Part shown: positions 45,455 through 53,521 of the stretch, one piece after another
Layout: every line of letters starts with the position of its first letter
Position numbering within the stretch: position 1 is the stretch's first letter
Assembly: GCF_000430005.1 (NCBI RefSeq)
Contig: NZ_AUCY01000004.1
Location: 124,001 to 188,000, forward strand
DNA from: Desulfovibrio cuneatus DSM 11391
Lineage (GTDB): Bacteria; Desulfobacterota; Desulfovibrionia; Desulfovibrionales; Desulfovibrionaceae
Direction: 5' to 3'
DNA: 64,000 bases
Notes under the pieces: generated by a model
The model's database searches: none
The model's input: the letters and a program-made list of their open reading frames with translations, nothing else
Told to the model about the DNA's origin: nothing
Made by a program: the position numbers and the translations under genes

Positions 45455-46549
45455 ATGCCCCACCCTGCCGATTATATGCCGGGCCTGCCCCCCGTTCCCC
45501 AGCTTCCCATTTCCTTACAGGCCATGCCCCCGGCAGCGGCCCGTTTTTGCTTGGCCACAGCAAGGTTCATGGAAGCAGAACTGGGCGTGCCCCTGGCAGG
45601 CACACATTTTTTAGTGGGTTTTTCCGGCGGGGCAGATTCACTGGCCCTGCTCACCTGCCTGCATGCCCTGGCCCCCCATAAGGGGTGCCGCGTGAGTGCG
45701 GCCCACCTGAACCACAGCCTGCGCGAGGCTGCCGGGGCGGAAGAAGCCTGGTGCAAAGCCACCTGCCATGCTGCGGGCATTGCCTTTTACAGCCACACAG
45801 CCAACGTGCCAGCCACCATGCAGGCCAATGGCATGGGCATGGAAGAAGCAGCCCGCGCCGCCCGGTACGATTTTTACCATAGCTCCATACAGGCCAGCGG
45901 GGCCACGTTTGTGGCCCTTGGCCACCACCTGAATGACCTTGCGGAAGATATGCTCATGCGTCTGGTGCGCGGGGCGGGCTGGCCCGGGCTTTCCGGCATG
46001 GCAGGCATATGCGCTACCCGCCAGTTGGTGCGCCCTTTGCTGCATACCCCCAGAGCCAGCATTGAGACCTTCCTACACACCCTTAAAATTTCAGCCCTTA
46101 TGGATGCCTCAAACAACGACACGGCATTTACCCGCAACCGGATACGCCACACCCTGCTCCCCCTGGTAATGCAGGAAAACCCCCGCTTTTTGGAACATGT
46201 GGCCCTTTTATGGCGGCAAGGGCAAGGGGATGAAGCCTACTTTGCAGAGGCCCTGCACAATGCCGGGGCCAGCACAGCGCCGCCTCCCTCTTGTGTGCCA
46301 CAGCCCAAGGCACAACCCCTTTTCCACACCACTCCCACAGCCTTTTTGGCCCCCTTGCCGCAAGCCTTGCGCCTGCGCTGGTATAAACAGCAGTTGCAGC
46401 GCTGGGGCGTGCCCCCCCTGGCAGCCACCCTGTTCCGGCTGGACACTGCCTGCATGGGGGAACAGTTCCCAAAAACATTCCAGTTTTCAGGTGGATGCAC
46501 CGCCACCGTACATAAGCGGCACATTGAGTGGTGCTTGCCTGCGCCCTAA
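45455..46549 (+). CDS. tilS: tRNA(Ile)-lysidine synthase
   Basis: 364 residues. P-loop FSGGADSLALL, AHLNHSLR, ALGHHLNDLAEDMLMRL and RNRIRHTLLP are the TilS signatures. Changes the C34 of tRNA-Ile(CAU) to lysidine. The start ATG at 45455 is two bases after the previous stop. C-terminal tRNA-binding part is shortened and Pro/Ala-rich. Confidence 0.93.
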   Translation: MPHPADYMPGLPPVPQLPISLQAMPPAAARFCLATARFMEAELGVPLAGTHFLVGFSGGADSLALLTCLHALAPHKGCRVSAAHLNHSLREAAGAEEAWCKATCHAAGIAFYSHTANVPATMQANGMGMEEAARAARYDFYHSSIQASGATFVALGHHLNDLAEDMLMRLVRGAGWPGLSGMAGICATRQLVRPLLHTPRASIETFLHTLKISALMDASNNDTAFTRNRIRHTLLPLVMQENPRFLEHVALLWRQGQGDEAYFAEALHNAGASTAPPPSCVPQPKAQPLFHTTPTAFLAPLPQALRLRWYKQQLQRWGVPPLAATLFRLDTACMGEQFPKTFQFSGGCTATVHKRHIEWCLPAP

Positions 46550-46577
46550 AAGCGTGCCCGCAGCCAGGGCAAAACAG

Positions 46578-46616
46578 AACACGCTATTCCGCATAGAGCA
46601 TGCGTAATAGCGTGTT
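46578..46616. terminator. Bidirectional terminator between tilS and the hybrid kinase
   Basis: AACACGCTATT (46578-46588) pairs with AATAGCGTGTT (46606-46616), with an inner GCAT/ATGC pair. Short T-rich flanks on both sides. Genes converge here. Confidence 0.65.
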
Positions 46617-46659
46617 TATGCATATTCTCTCATGAAAATGCTGGGCGCTCGGGTGCGGA

Positions 46660-49600
46660 TTATTGCACAGGCGGGGGAGAAAGTAACCGGTCGATGATGA
46701 CCAGAACCTCTTCATAGTCACCAATAAGCGTATTATGCAGCACTGCTCCCAGGGCTGAAGAACCACTGGCTCCAGGCACCAGGGTTTGCAGCGCGCTCAC
46801 GGCATTATCAATGGCTTCAGGATTCAACTCTTCTATGGCGTTGCGCAGGGCGCGTAATTCGGCCTGCACCTCCATTGTCACCTCGCCTTCCATTTGCGGC
46901 ACCACGCCTTGCCCTGCCAGGGCAGCCTGTATGTTTTGCAACAGCGTTTGCAAATCAAATAAAAATGAACTGTGGTGCACCAGAATAAAGCCCATATCAC
47001 TGCGCCTGCCTGCGTCTTCAAGTTGCGCTGCCCGCTGGGAAAGCCCTTCCGCCCCTATGCTGGCACAGGCGGATTTCAAGGCATGCACATAGGTTACATA
47101 CAAAGGAGTGTTGCCTTCTTCCAGGCATTCACTCAATTCCGCCACCTTTGTCAGGCCATCTTCCATAAACACATACAGCGTACGCAGGTAGCCCGGCAGG
47201 GAACCGCCTGTACTGGCAATGCCAGCAGCAACATTCAAGCCATCAATAGTCATGTGGGTGCTCGCATCATGCCCCCCTTCTTCAATGGGGCTTTGCTGCT
47301 TTTGGCGTGGAATCCACTTGCGCAGCAACGTGCTGAGCTTCATCACATCGATGGGTTTTGAAAGGAAGTCATCAAAACCACTTTCCATAAACAAATCCTG
47401 CGCCCCAGCCACAGCATTGGCTGTGAGGGCCACAATGGGCACGGTTTCCAAGTATGGGTCCACATCGCCCATGCCACGAATAATCATAGTGGCCTCAATG
47501 CCGTTCATGCCAGGCATCATGTGGTCCATGAAGACAAGGTCATACTTGCGGGCCTGCACTGCGGTAATGGCGTCTGTGCCACTGCTACACAGGTCAATAT
47601 GCATATGGTAAGGCAGCATCAGCCCTTCAGCCACTTTCAGGTTTGTTTTAATGTCATCCACAATAAGAATACGGGCAGAAGGCGCGGAAAAGCGCACTAA
47701 TATTTCTTTGCCAGGGCTGTATGGGCAACTGGAAATTTGCCCATTTAAAATGTTGGCAATAGACATGGCATGGGCAGGCATGGCCAGGGTGTGCAGGCTG
47801 TGCTCTCCCACGGCCTCCCCAAATTCGGTAAGTAAAACCACCTTGGGGCTTACCCCCAGGCGGGTTATCACTTCTTTGGCACTGCCAAGCAAAAAGGAAG
47901 AAACAAACAGATAATCGCACGGGCCCTGGGCCAGCGCCAGGAACAGCTCATTATCTGTAGCAACAGTGGCGCACTGCACACCAAGGTTGTGCATGGTGCG
48001 TAAAATGGATTCCGCATATACTTCCCTACGCTCATACAAGAGCACACTTCTCTGGTCTGGCGCATCCACCACCGCCAAGCGCTCATATTCCTGCACTTTT
48101 TGCGGCAATGTTACGGTAAAAACACTGCCCTTGCCGTATTCCGATTCCACAGTAATTTTACCGTTCATGGCTTCCACAAAGTACTTGGTAATGGCAAGCC
48201 CAAGTCCGGACCCTTCAATACCCCGGTTTTTCACCAGGTCAAGCTGTACAAAGTCTACGAAAAGCATGCCCAAGTGTTCCTGGCGAATGCCTTTGCCGCT
48301 ATCTGCCACAGAAATGGTGAGCAACGTGGTTTCTTCTGATTGTTGTGTGCAGGAAATATTCAGAGCAACAAAGCCTTTTTCCGTATATTTTACGGCATTA
48401 CTCAGCAAATTTAAAATAATTTGGCGAATGCGCACTTCATCCCCAAACAGTTTATTGGGAATATTACAGTCAATGTTTGTTACAAAGCGCACAGGGGAAT
48501 CAAGCACACGCATGCGAATAATATTAATGGCATCGTTCACCAGGGAAGAGAATACATAATCATCCAGCACCAGCTCCAGCTTGCCTGATTCGATTTTTGA
48601 AAAATCCAGAATATCGTTGATAATCGAAAGCAGGTTCATGCCTGCATGTTTTATCATAAGCACATGTTCATTGGCAGCCGCAGGCAGTTTTTCCCGCAGG
48701 GCCAGTTCTGCCATGCCAATAATGGCATTCATGGGAGTGCGTATTTCATGGCTCATTTTTGCCAGAAACATGCTCTTTGACCTGTCAGAAGCTTCAGCCT
48801 TTTCTTTTTCGTACATGGCTTCCATGGCTTCCATTTTCACCGTTTGCAACTGGTTAAGCTGGCGCAACATTTCTTTCAGGGCAAGAAACAGGCTGCTTAT
48901 CTCGCTTTTCTGGTGTTTACTTTCAGCCACAAGGCTTAGCTGGGAATTCAGGTCTATGCTCAAGTCGCCATTGGCAATGCGGTACGCACTTTCGGTAAGC
49001 TGCTTAATGGGCTGCACAATACGGCGTGTGGTATAAAACAAAATGCCCACAAACAAAATAAGACCCATAATGCTTATGCTGACAATGGTTGTGGTGGCGT
49101 TGCGGGCAGCCCGCAGCAAGGTGTCGTCCGGTAGGTCAATGTACAAATACAGCTGGTTGTTTGTTAGGTCTTCTTGCACAGGGAAAAAGTATATGCGGGC
49201 CTGTTTGTTCCAGAAAGAGGAAAAACCCTTGTACCAAAAGGGCTTGCCAAGCCCAAGGGAAGCCATAACACTCTCTGCATGCTCAAAGCCAAGTTCGGCG
49301 ATATTGCGGTTAATAATGCGCCTGTCCTTGGCATACACAACCCTTCCGTTGCAGTCCAAAAGCAGCACCTTTTGCTCTCCTTCCTTCTGCTTGTCATCCA
49401 GGAAGCGAAACGTTTCTTCATATAAAATACTGATACCCACCATGCCCACAACCCTGCCATTGCGCACCAGGGAAGAAATAATGGTGGCAGTGTAAGGAGC
49501 ACCATGCCCGAGAATGTAATCGTAGTACTTTACATTTTCCAAGGGCAGGCTGCCTGCCTGAAATGTGACGTTGTGATCCACAGGGCCTGTTGCCAGAATG

Positions 49601-50022
49601 TCAGCAGGGTCTATAAATTCGTCGCGCTCAATAATATTCTCACCCTCTTTCACAAACAAACGGGAAAAGGCCTGCCCCGGCAAAAATTCATCCGGGTAAA
49701 AAACAAACAGCGCCTTGTGAATGTGTGGGGTAGCCTTGAGTGTGGATTTAACCAGAAGGGAGGCAATTTCAGCGGAACGCGGCTTGGCGGGATCTATATT
49801 GAGCAGGTTGTTGTTCAAAAGCTGTAGCAACAGATGGATATTGGTAAAGCGCTCGCCAATCTGCCGCATGGTTTCATCAGCAAACAATTCTGACTTTTCA
49901 TCGGTAAAATGTTCATTTTCTGAGTACACAATTTCATTAATAGCAATAATTACCAGCGAAAAAATTATCAGCAAGGGCAACAAGCAGGCAGTAAGAATAC
50001 GCGAAAACACCGAACGGTTCAT
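46660..50022 (-). CDS. BarA-like hybrid sensor histidine kinase
   Basis: 1120 residues. A first membrane helix (12-34), a large periplasmic dCache-type domain (35-300), a second helix (about 315-340), HAMP, the kinase core (SHEIRTPMNAIIG with the phospho-His; GSGLGLAI in the ATPase), a degenerate receiver without the Asp, a true receiver (ILIVDDIKTN, DLVFMDHMMPG) and a C-terminal HPt domain (YVHALKSACASIGAEGL). ATG 50022 is preferred over 50052. The next gene upstream encodes an HD-GYP response regulator, a likely signalling partner. Confidence 0.93.
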   Translation of the reverse strand: MNRSVFSRILTACLLPLLIIFSLVIIAINEIVYSENEHFTDEKSELFADETMRQIGERFTNIHLLLQLLNNNLLNIDPAKPRSAEIASLLVKSTLKATPHIHKALFVFYPDEFLPGQAFSRLFVKEGENIIERDEFIDPADILATGPVDHNVTFQAGSLPLENVKYYDYILGHGAPYTATIISSLVRNGRVVGMVGISILYEETFRFLDDKQKEGEQKVLLLDCNGRVVYAKDRRIINRNIAELGFEHAESVMASLGLGKPFWYKGFSSFWNKQARIYFFPVQEDLTNNQLYLYIDLPDDTLLRAARNATTTIVSISIMGLILFVGILFYTTRRIVQPIKQLTESAYRIANGDLSIDLNSQLSLVAESKHQKSEISSLFLALKEMLRQLNQLQTVKMEAMEAMYEKEKAEASDRSKSMFLAKMSHEIRTPMNAIIGMAELALREKLPAAANEHVLMIKHAGMNLLSIINDILDFSKIESGKLELVLDDYVFSSLVNDAINIIRMRVLDSPVRFVTNIDCNIPNKLFGDEVRIRQIILNLLSNAVKYTEKGFVALNISCTQQSEETTLLTISVADSGKGIRQEHLGMLFVDFVQLDLVKNRGIEGSGLGLAITKYFVEAMNGKITVESEYGKGSVFTVTLPQKVQEYERLAVVDAPDQRSVLLYERREVYAESILRTMHNLGVQCATVATDNELFLALAQGPCDYLFVSSFLLGSAKEVITRLGVSPKVVLLTEFGEAVGEHSLHTLAMPAHAMSIANILNGQISSCPYSPGKEILVRFSAPSARILIVDDIKTNLKVAEGLMLPYHMHIDLCSSGTDAITAVQARKYDLVFMDHMMPGMNGIEATMIIRGMGDVDPYLETVPIVALTANAVAGAQDLFMESGFDDFLSKPIDVMKLSTLLRKWIPRQKQQSPIEEGGHDASTHMTIDGLNVAAGIASTGGSLPGYLRTLYVFMEDGLTKVAELSECLEEGNTPLYVTYVHALKSACASIGAEGLSQRAAQLEDAGRRSDMGFILVHHSSFLFDLQTLLQNIQAALAGQGVVPQMEGEVTMEVQAELRALRNAIEELNPEAIDNAVSALQTLVPGASGSSALGAVLHNTLIGDYEEVLVIIDRLLSPPPVQ

Positions 50023-50124
50023 GCCAAAACCCCTTTGCGGGTTGCACCGCATTCATGCTGCACACATACCCAGGGCAACCCCCGGATGTAATTAAGAAAT
50101 GTCTGATTAGCCAGCCTTTCCCTA

Positions 50125-50270
50125 AAGCAATTTTACTGTGACATTGCTCAGTGGACACGTTGCTGCCACCCGCGAAGCGTGTCGTTTTATTTTATGATAA
50201 CCAGTTGTCATATACATTTCTTCGCGCGCTTTACTGTAAATGGATTTAGCGTTTCAACGTTAAAATGAGC
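50125..50270. repeat. Family B MITE-like element, copy 2
   Basis: About 146 bp between the hybrid kinase and the HD-GYP gene. Left AAGCAATTTTACTGTGACA, core CACCCGCGAAGCGTGTCGTT, right end TTTCAACGTTAAAATGAGC. The right end reaches the stop codon of the HD-GYP gene. Confidence 0.65.
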
Positions 50271-51460
50271 TAGTACGATTCGCCAAACAGGAAGTCACTT
50301 GGCCATTGGCTGTGGAAGTTCGCTATTTCATTGAAGGTATCGGATATTGTGAGAAAAATATCCACCAAAGCCGGGTCGAACTGCGTGCCCCGTCCTTCAC
50401 TAAGAATAGCCACAGCCTCTTCATGGCTGAACGCCTTTTTGTAAGGGCGCACAGAAACAAGAGCGTCATACACATCAGCAATGGCCATAAGCCTGCCGCT
50501 TAGCGGAATATCCCTGCCTCTAAGCCCCTTGGGGTAGCCTTTGCCGTCCCAGCGTTCATGATGTGTGGCGGCAAGTTCTTTGGCATATTTCAAAAATTCA
50601 TGTTCTGCGGTATTCTTCTTGATTTTTTCAATAATGCGGGCACCAAATGTTGTGTGCACCTTAATTTCTTCAAATTCTTCCTGGGTAAGCTTGCCAGGTT
50701 TTTTTAAAATGGAATCGCTAATGGCGATCTTGCCTACATCGTGCAGCTGGGCAGATTGTAACACAAGCGCCACATCCCAAGCGGCCACCTCTTCGCGGTA
50801 CAGGCCAACATCAACCATGGCTTCCACCAATACAGAAAGATACTTCTGGGTGCGTTCAATATGGCCCCCGGTAATATCGTCCCGGCATTCCACCAGCTCT
50901 GCTACCGTGCGCAACACAGCGTTTTTCAATTCCACCACAGTTTTGGTTTTTTCCGCCACCATGTATTCCAGGTTGGTATTGTAATGGTGCAACTCGCGCT
51001 TTTGCGATTCAATAAGCAAATGCACTTCTATGCGCTTGCGGAGCAACTGCGGGGAAAACGGTTTTACAATATAATCAACAGCGCCAAGTGAAAGCCCTTC
51101 AAGCTCGCTTTCCGTATCGCTTTTTGCGGTAAGGTATACTATGGGAATTGCGGCGGTTTCTTCCTTGGCCTTGATAATTTTGATAACATCATACCCAGTC
51201 ATTTCAGGCATTTCAACGTCAAGCAGAATAAGGTCTGGCCGGGTGCGTTCCAGCATTTTCAACAACCGTTCACCGGAATTGAAAGTGAACACGTTATAGT
51301 CACCTGCCAGGGCATTTTTGCCAGAAGTCAGGTTGGTCAGGTTGTCGTCAACCAGGAAAATTGTTTTACGAGCCGAAGGGTCGGCAGCTTCCTGGGCAGG
51401 GGTAGCCTGCCGCTGTGCCGCCGCAGAACCTTCATGTAAAAATGCATTATTTTCACGCAT
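50270..51460 (-). CDS. HD-GYP response regulator (putative c-di-GMP phosphodiesterase)
   Basis: 396 residues. Receiver (IFLVDDNLTN, Asp in LILLDVEMPEM, Lys in YIVKPF) at about 32-150, a coiled linker, and an HD-GYP domain at 190-390 with QLHDVGKIAI, THHERWDGKGYPKGLRG and IADVYDALVS. The GYP motif is intact, so it should cleave c-di-GMP. Strong GGAGGG start. A family B repeat lies on each side. Confidence 0.95.
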   Translation of the reverse strand: MRENNAFLHEGSAAAQRQATPAQEAADPSARKTIFLVDDNLTNLTSGKNALAGDYNVFTFNSGERLLKMLERTRPDLILLDVEMPEMTGYDVIKIIKAKEETAAIPIVYLTAKSDTESELEGLSLGAVDYIVKPFSPQLLRKRIEVHLLIESQKRELHHYNTNLEYMVAEKTKTVVELKNAVLRTVAELVECRDDITGGHIERTQKYLSVLVEAMVDVGLYREEVAAWDVALVLQSAQLHDVGKIAISDSILKKPGKLTQEEFEEIKVHTTFGARIIEKIKKNTAEHEFLKYAKELAATHHERWDGKGYPKGLRGRDIPLSGRLMAIADVYDALVSVRPYKKAFSHEEAVAILSEGRGTQFDPALVDIFLTISDTFNEIANFHSQWPSDFLFGESY

Positions 51461-51510
51461 AGTTCCCTCCGTACCCCGGGAAGGAGCCGGAAATAATAAG
51501 ACTCGAACTA

Positions 51511-51655
51511 GGGCAATTTCACTTTGAAATTGCTCAGTGGACGCAACGCGAACACCCGCGAAGCATGTCGTTCAATTCTATTATGACAACATAATACATG
51601 GAATGATCCATGCCCCTTATGGTAAGTGGATTTTATTTTCAACGTTAAACTGCTC
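51511..51655. repeat. Family B MITE-like element, copy 3
   Basis: 145 bp. Left end GGGCAATTTCACTTTGAAAT; right end reverse-complements to GAGCAGTTTAACGTTGAAAA. The core GGACGCAACGCGAACACCCG and CGAAGCATGTCGTT match copy 1 almost base for base. Placed upstream of the HD-GYP gene. The stretch 51656-52077 beyond it is AT-rich with no supported gene. Confidence 0.7.
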
Positions 51656-52077
51656 TCAGTGCTTTGTGTATAGCCAATACGGCTAGAAACAACCACACAC
51701 CTGCATATACGCTGCAATGAACAGTGCCATTTGTTTAGGGTTCAAGCAGTTGAATAGAAAAGACTGTTGGAGAGACTATACACAAAACAGGTACAAAAAC
51801 AACAGGAAAGAACAGCGGACCAGGCGATATGCACAGCATGAATTTTCATGCAGATTTATTGAAAAATACTCCAGAAGAGCACAAATATATGGGGGTAATT
51901 TTAATCATAATCCTATACATTATCAATACGCTTAACTAAATTTGCGGGAAATATATCGCTCACAAGGCACCTTAAAAATAGCTAAGTGGATATTTGACAC
52001 TCTTTCAAAAATATGCTTGAACGCATTTTGCTGGACCTGCGGTATGTGCTTACATAAAATCAAATAGAAACAAAAAA

Positions 52078-52320
52078 AGGCAGCACTGGCCAGGTGAGGA
52101 CCAGTACTGCCCAAGTGCAGGCTAAGGGGCATAATGCCGCTTATTCTGAAAACACACGATTTGTAGCAGTCCTGCAAGGTATGCAGGGCGGGGGGGGAAC
52201 TACATACCGTTCTCGCTCGTGCTTTCAGCTCTTTCCTACACCATTCAGGGCCCAAGCCTAGGCGGTTACCGCCAACGCACTTACCTTGAAACCGGAGTAA
52301 AAATACTATACTCTACGGGT
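52078..52320 (-). ncRNA. Candidate small RNA ending in a strong terminator
   Basis: On the minus strand GGCAGTACTGG...CCAGTGCTGCC (52111-52079) is followed by TTTTTTTG, a textbook terminator, yet no minus-strand gene lies upstream before the LysR gene at 52371. The 200 bases before it are structured and gene-free, so a short independent transcript is likely. It matches no RNA family I can name. Start is not defined. Confidence 0.4.
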
Positions 52321-52370
52321 TAGTGCCCTGAATAACTTTGTAGCACTCCTAAAAGTGAACATGAATAGCA

Positions 52371-53291
52371 ATGAATGAAAAACAGTATTGCAAAAATAGC
52401 ATGTCTCTGGATATTTTTTGGCAAAACATTCCTTTATTTGTTGAATTAGCACGACAAAAAAATTTTTCCAAAACGGCAGACATCCTGGGATTAAGCGTTT
52501 CCACCTTGTCTCGCAGAATAAAAGCACTGGAAACAAGTGTTGGAGTTTCCCTGTTTGTCCGTAATACCCGCAGCGTAGTATTAACACCTGAAGGGGAAGA
52601 CTTACGGGAAAAATGCATTCCAATAATGCAAAATGCGGAGGACATTTATGAAAAAGGCACACAAAAAACAAATAATATTACAGGAACTGTTCGTTTAAGC
52701 ATTTTTTCTGAAATGTACTACTCTATCCTTGCAACGGAACTGCCAAAGCTCCTTAATAAATGGCCCAACCTACAACTCTCTCTTTTTCTTACAGACAAAC
52801 CCACGGACCTGCACTCTGAGCTTGTCGACCTGGACCTTCGCCTGGGTGATTTGCCCACTTCCAACCTCAACGCCCGCAAACTCACCTCGTTAGACCTTTA
52901 TGTCTTCGCGGCACCCAGCCTGTTTGAAAAATATCCCATTCCGCAACGACCGGAAGACCTTACCTTACTCCCTGGGCTGACATTGATTTACAAAGGAAGC
53001 CCTTGGATGCTTTCGAAAGGAGATGAATGTCGCAAAATAATAATAAATACACGGCACAGTGCAACGTGCGTCCGCGTACTCAAAGATATGACGGTGGCAG
53101 GGATGGGGATTATGCTGCTACGCCCGGCCGAAGCGCAGGAATTTGTCGACCAAGGAAAACTTATGCGGATTCTGCCAGAGTGGAAAGGATTAACGTTAGA
53201 TGTGCACCTGTTGTGGGCAAACAACAAACTCCCTTCCCGCGTGCGTGTGGTAAAAGATTTTTTATGTGAAGTGTTTGCCAAAGTGAAGTAG
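52371..53291 (+). CDS. LysR-type transcriptional regulator
   Basis: 306 residues. N-terminal winged HTH (FVELARQKNFSKTADILGLSVSTLSRRIKALE) and a periplasmic-binding-fold effector domain. The start could be 52371 or 52401; neither has a strong ribosome site. A TTGAAA/TATACT pair (52286-52312, 15-bp spacing) is a possible promoter. It reads toward the dmsABC operon 230 bases downstream, its likely target. Confidence 0.9.
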   Translation: MNEKQYCKNSMSLDIFWQNIPLFVELARQKNFSKTADILGLSVSTLSRRIKALETSVGVSLFVRNTRSVVLTPEGEDLREKCIPIMQNAEDIYEKGTQKTNNITGTVRLSIFSEMYYSILATELPKLLNKWPNLQLSLFLTDKPTDLHSELVDLDLRLGDLPTSNLNARKLTSLDLYVFAAPSLFEKYPIPQRPEDLTLLPGLTLIYKGSPWMLSKGDECRKIIINTRHSATCVRVLKDMTVAGMGIMLLRPAEAQEFVDQGKLMRILPEWKGLTLDVHLLWANNKLPSRVRVVKDFLCEVFAKVK

Positions 53292-53292
53292 T

Positions 53293-53395
53293 ACCAATTC
53301 TGGGTTGAACCTGCCAGAATTGATATGATATAACCTGGGCAAGCAGAGGATGAACGCAATGGTTTTGTAGGAGCAAGGCGACCCGCCAAGGAAAA
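53293..53395. repeat. Family C-like repeat upstream of dmsA
   Basis: TACCAATTCTGGGTTGAACC followed by a CCAGAATTGATA inverted partner, then AGGAGCAAGGCGACCC, as in the other family C blocks. 53396-53521 has no gene. Confidence 0.45.
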
Positions 53396-53521
53396 AACGG
53401 TTTTTACACGGGAATGGAATAAAGCCTTGCAATTTGAAATACGTCAGCCGCCAAGTCATAGTAGTTGCAAAACAACCACCCTAGGTGCGGCTGGCATCTT
53501 ACTGTTCAAGGGAGAAACAGA

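Noticed and set aside
51717-51935. 72-residue plus-strand frame
   Set aside because: No ribosome site, odd basic/aromatic composition, in an AT-rich gap.
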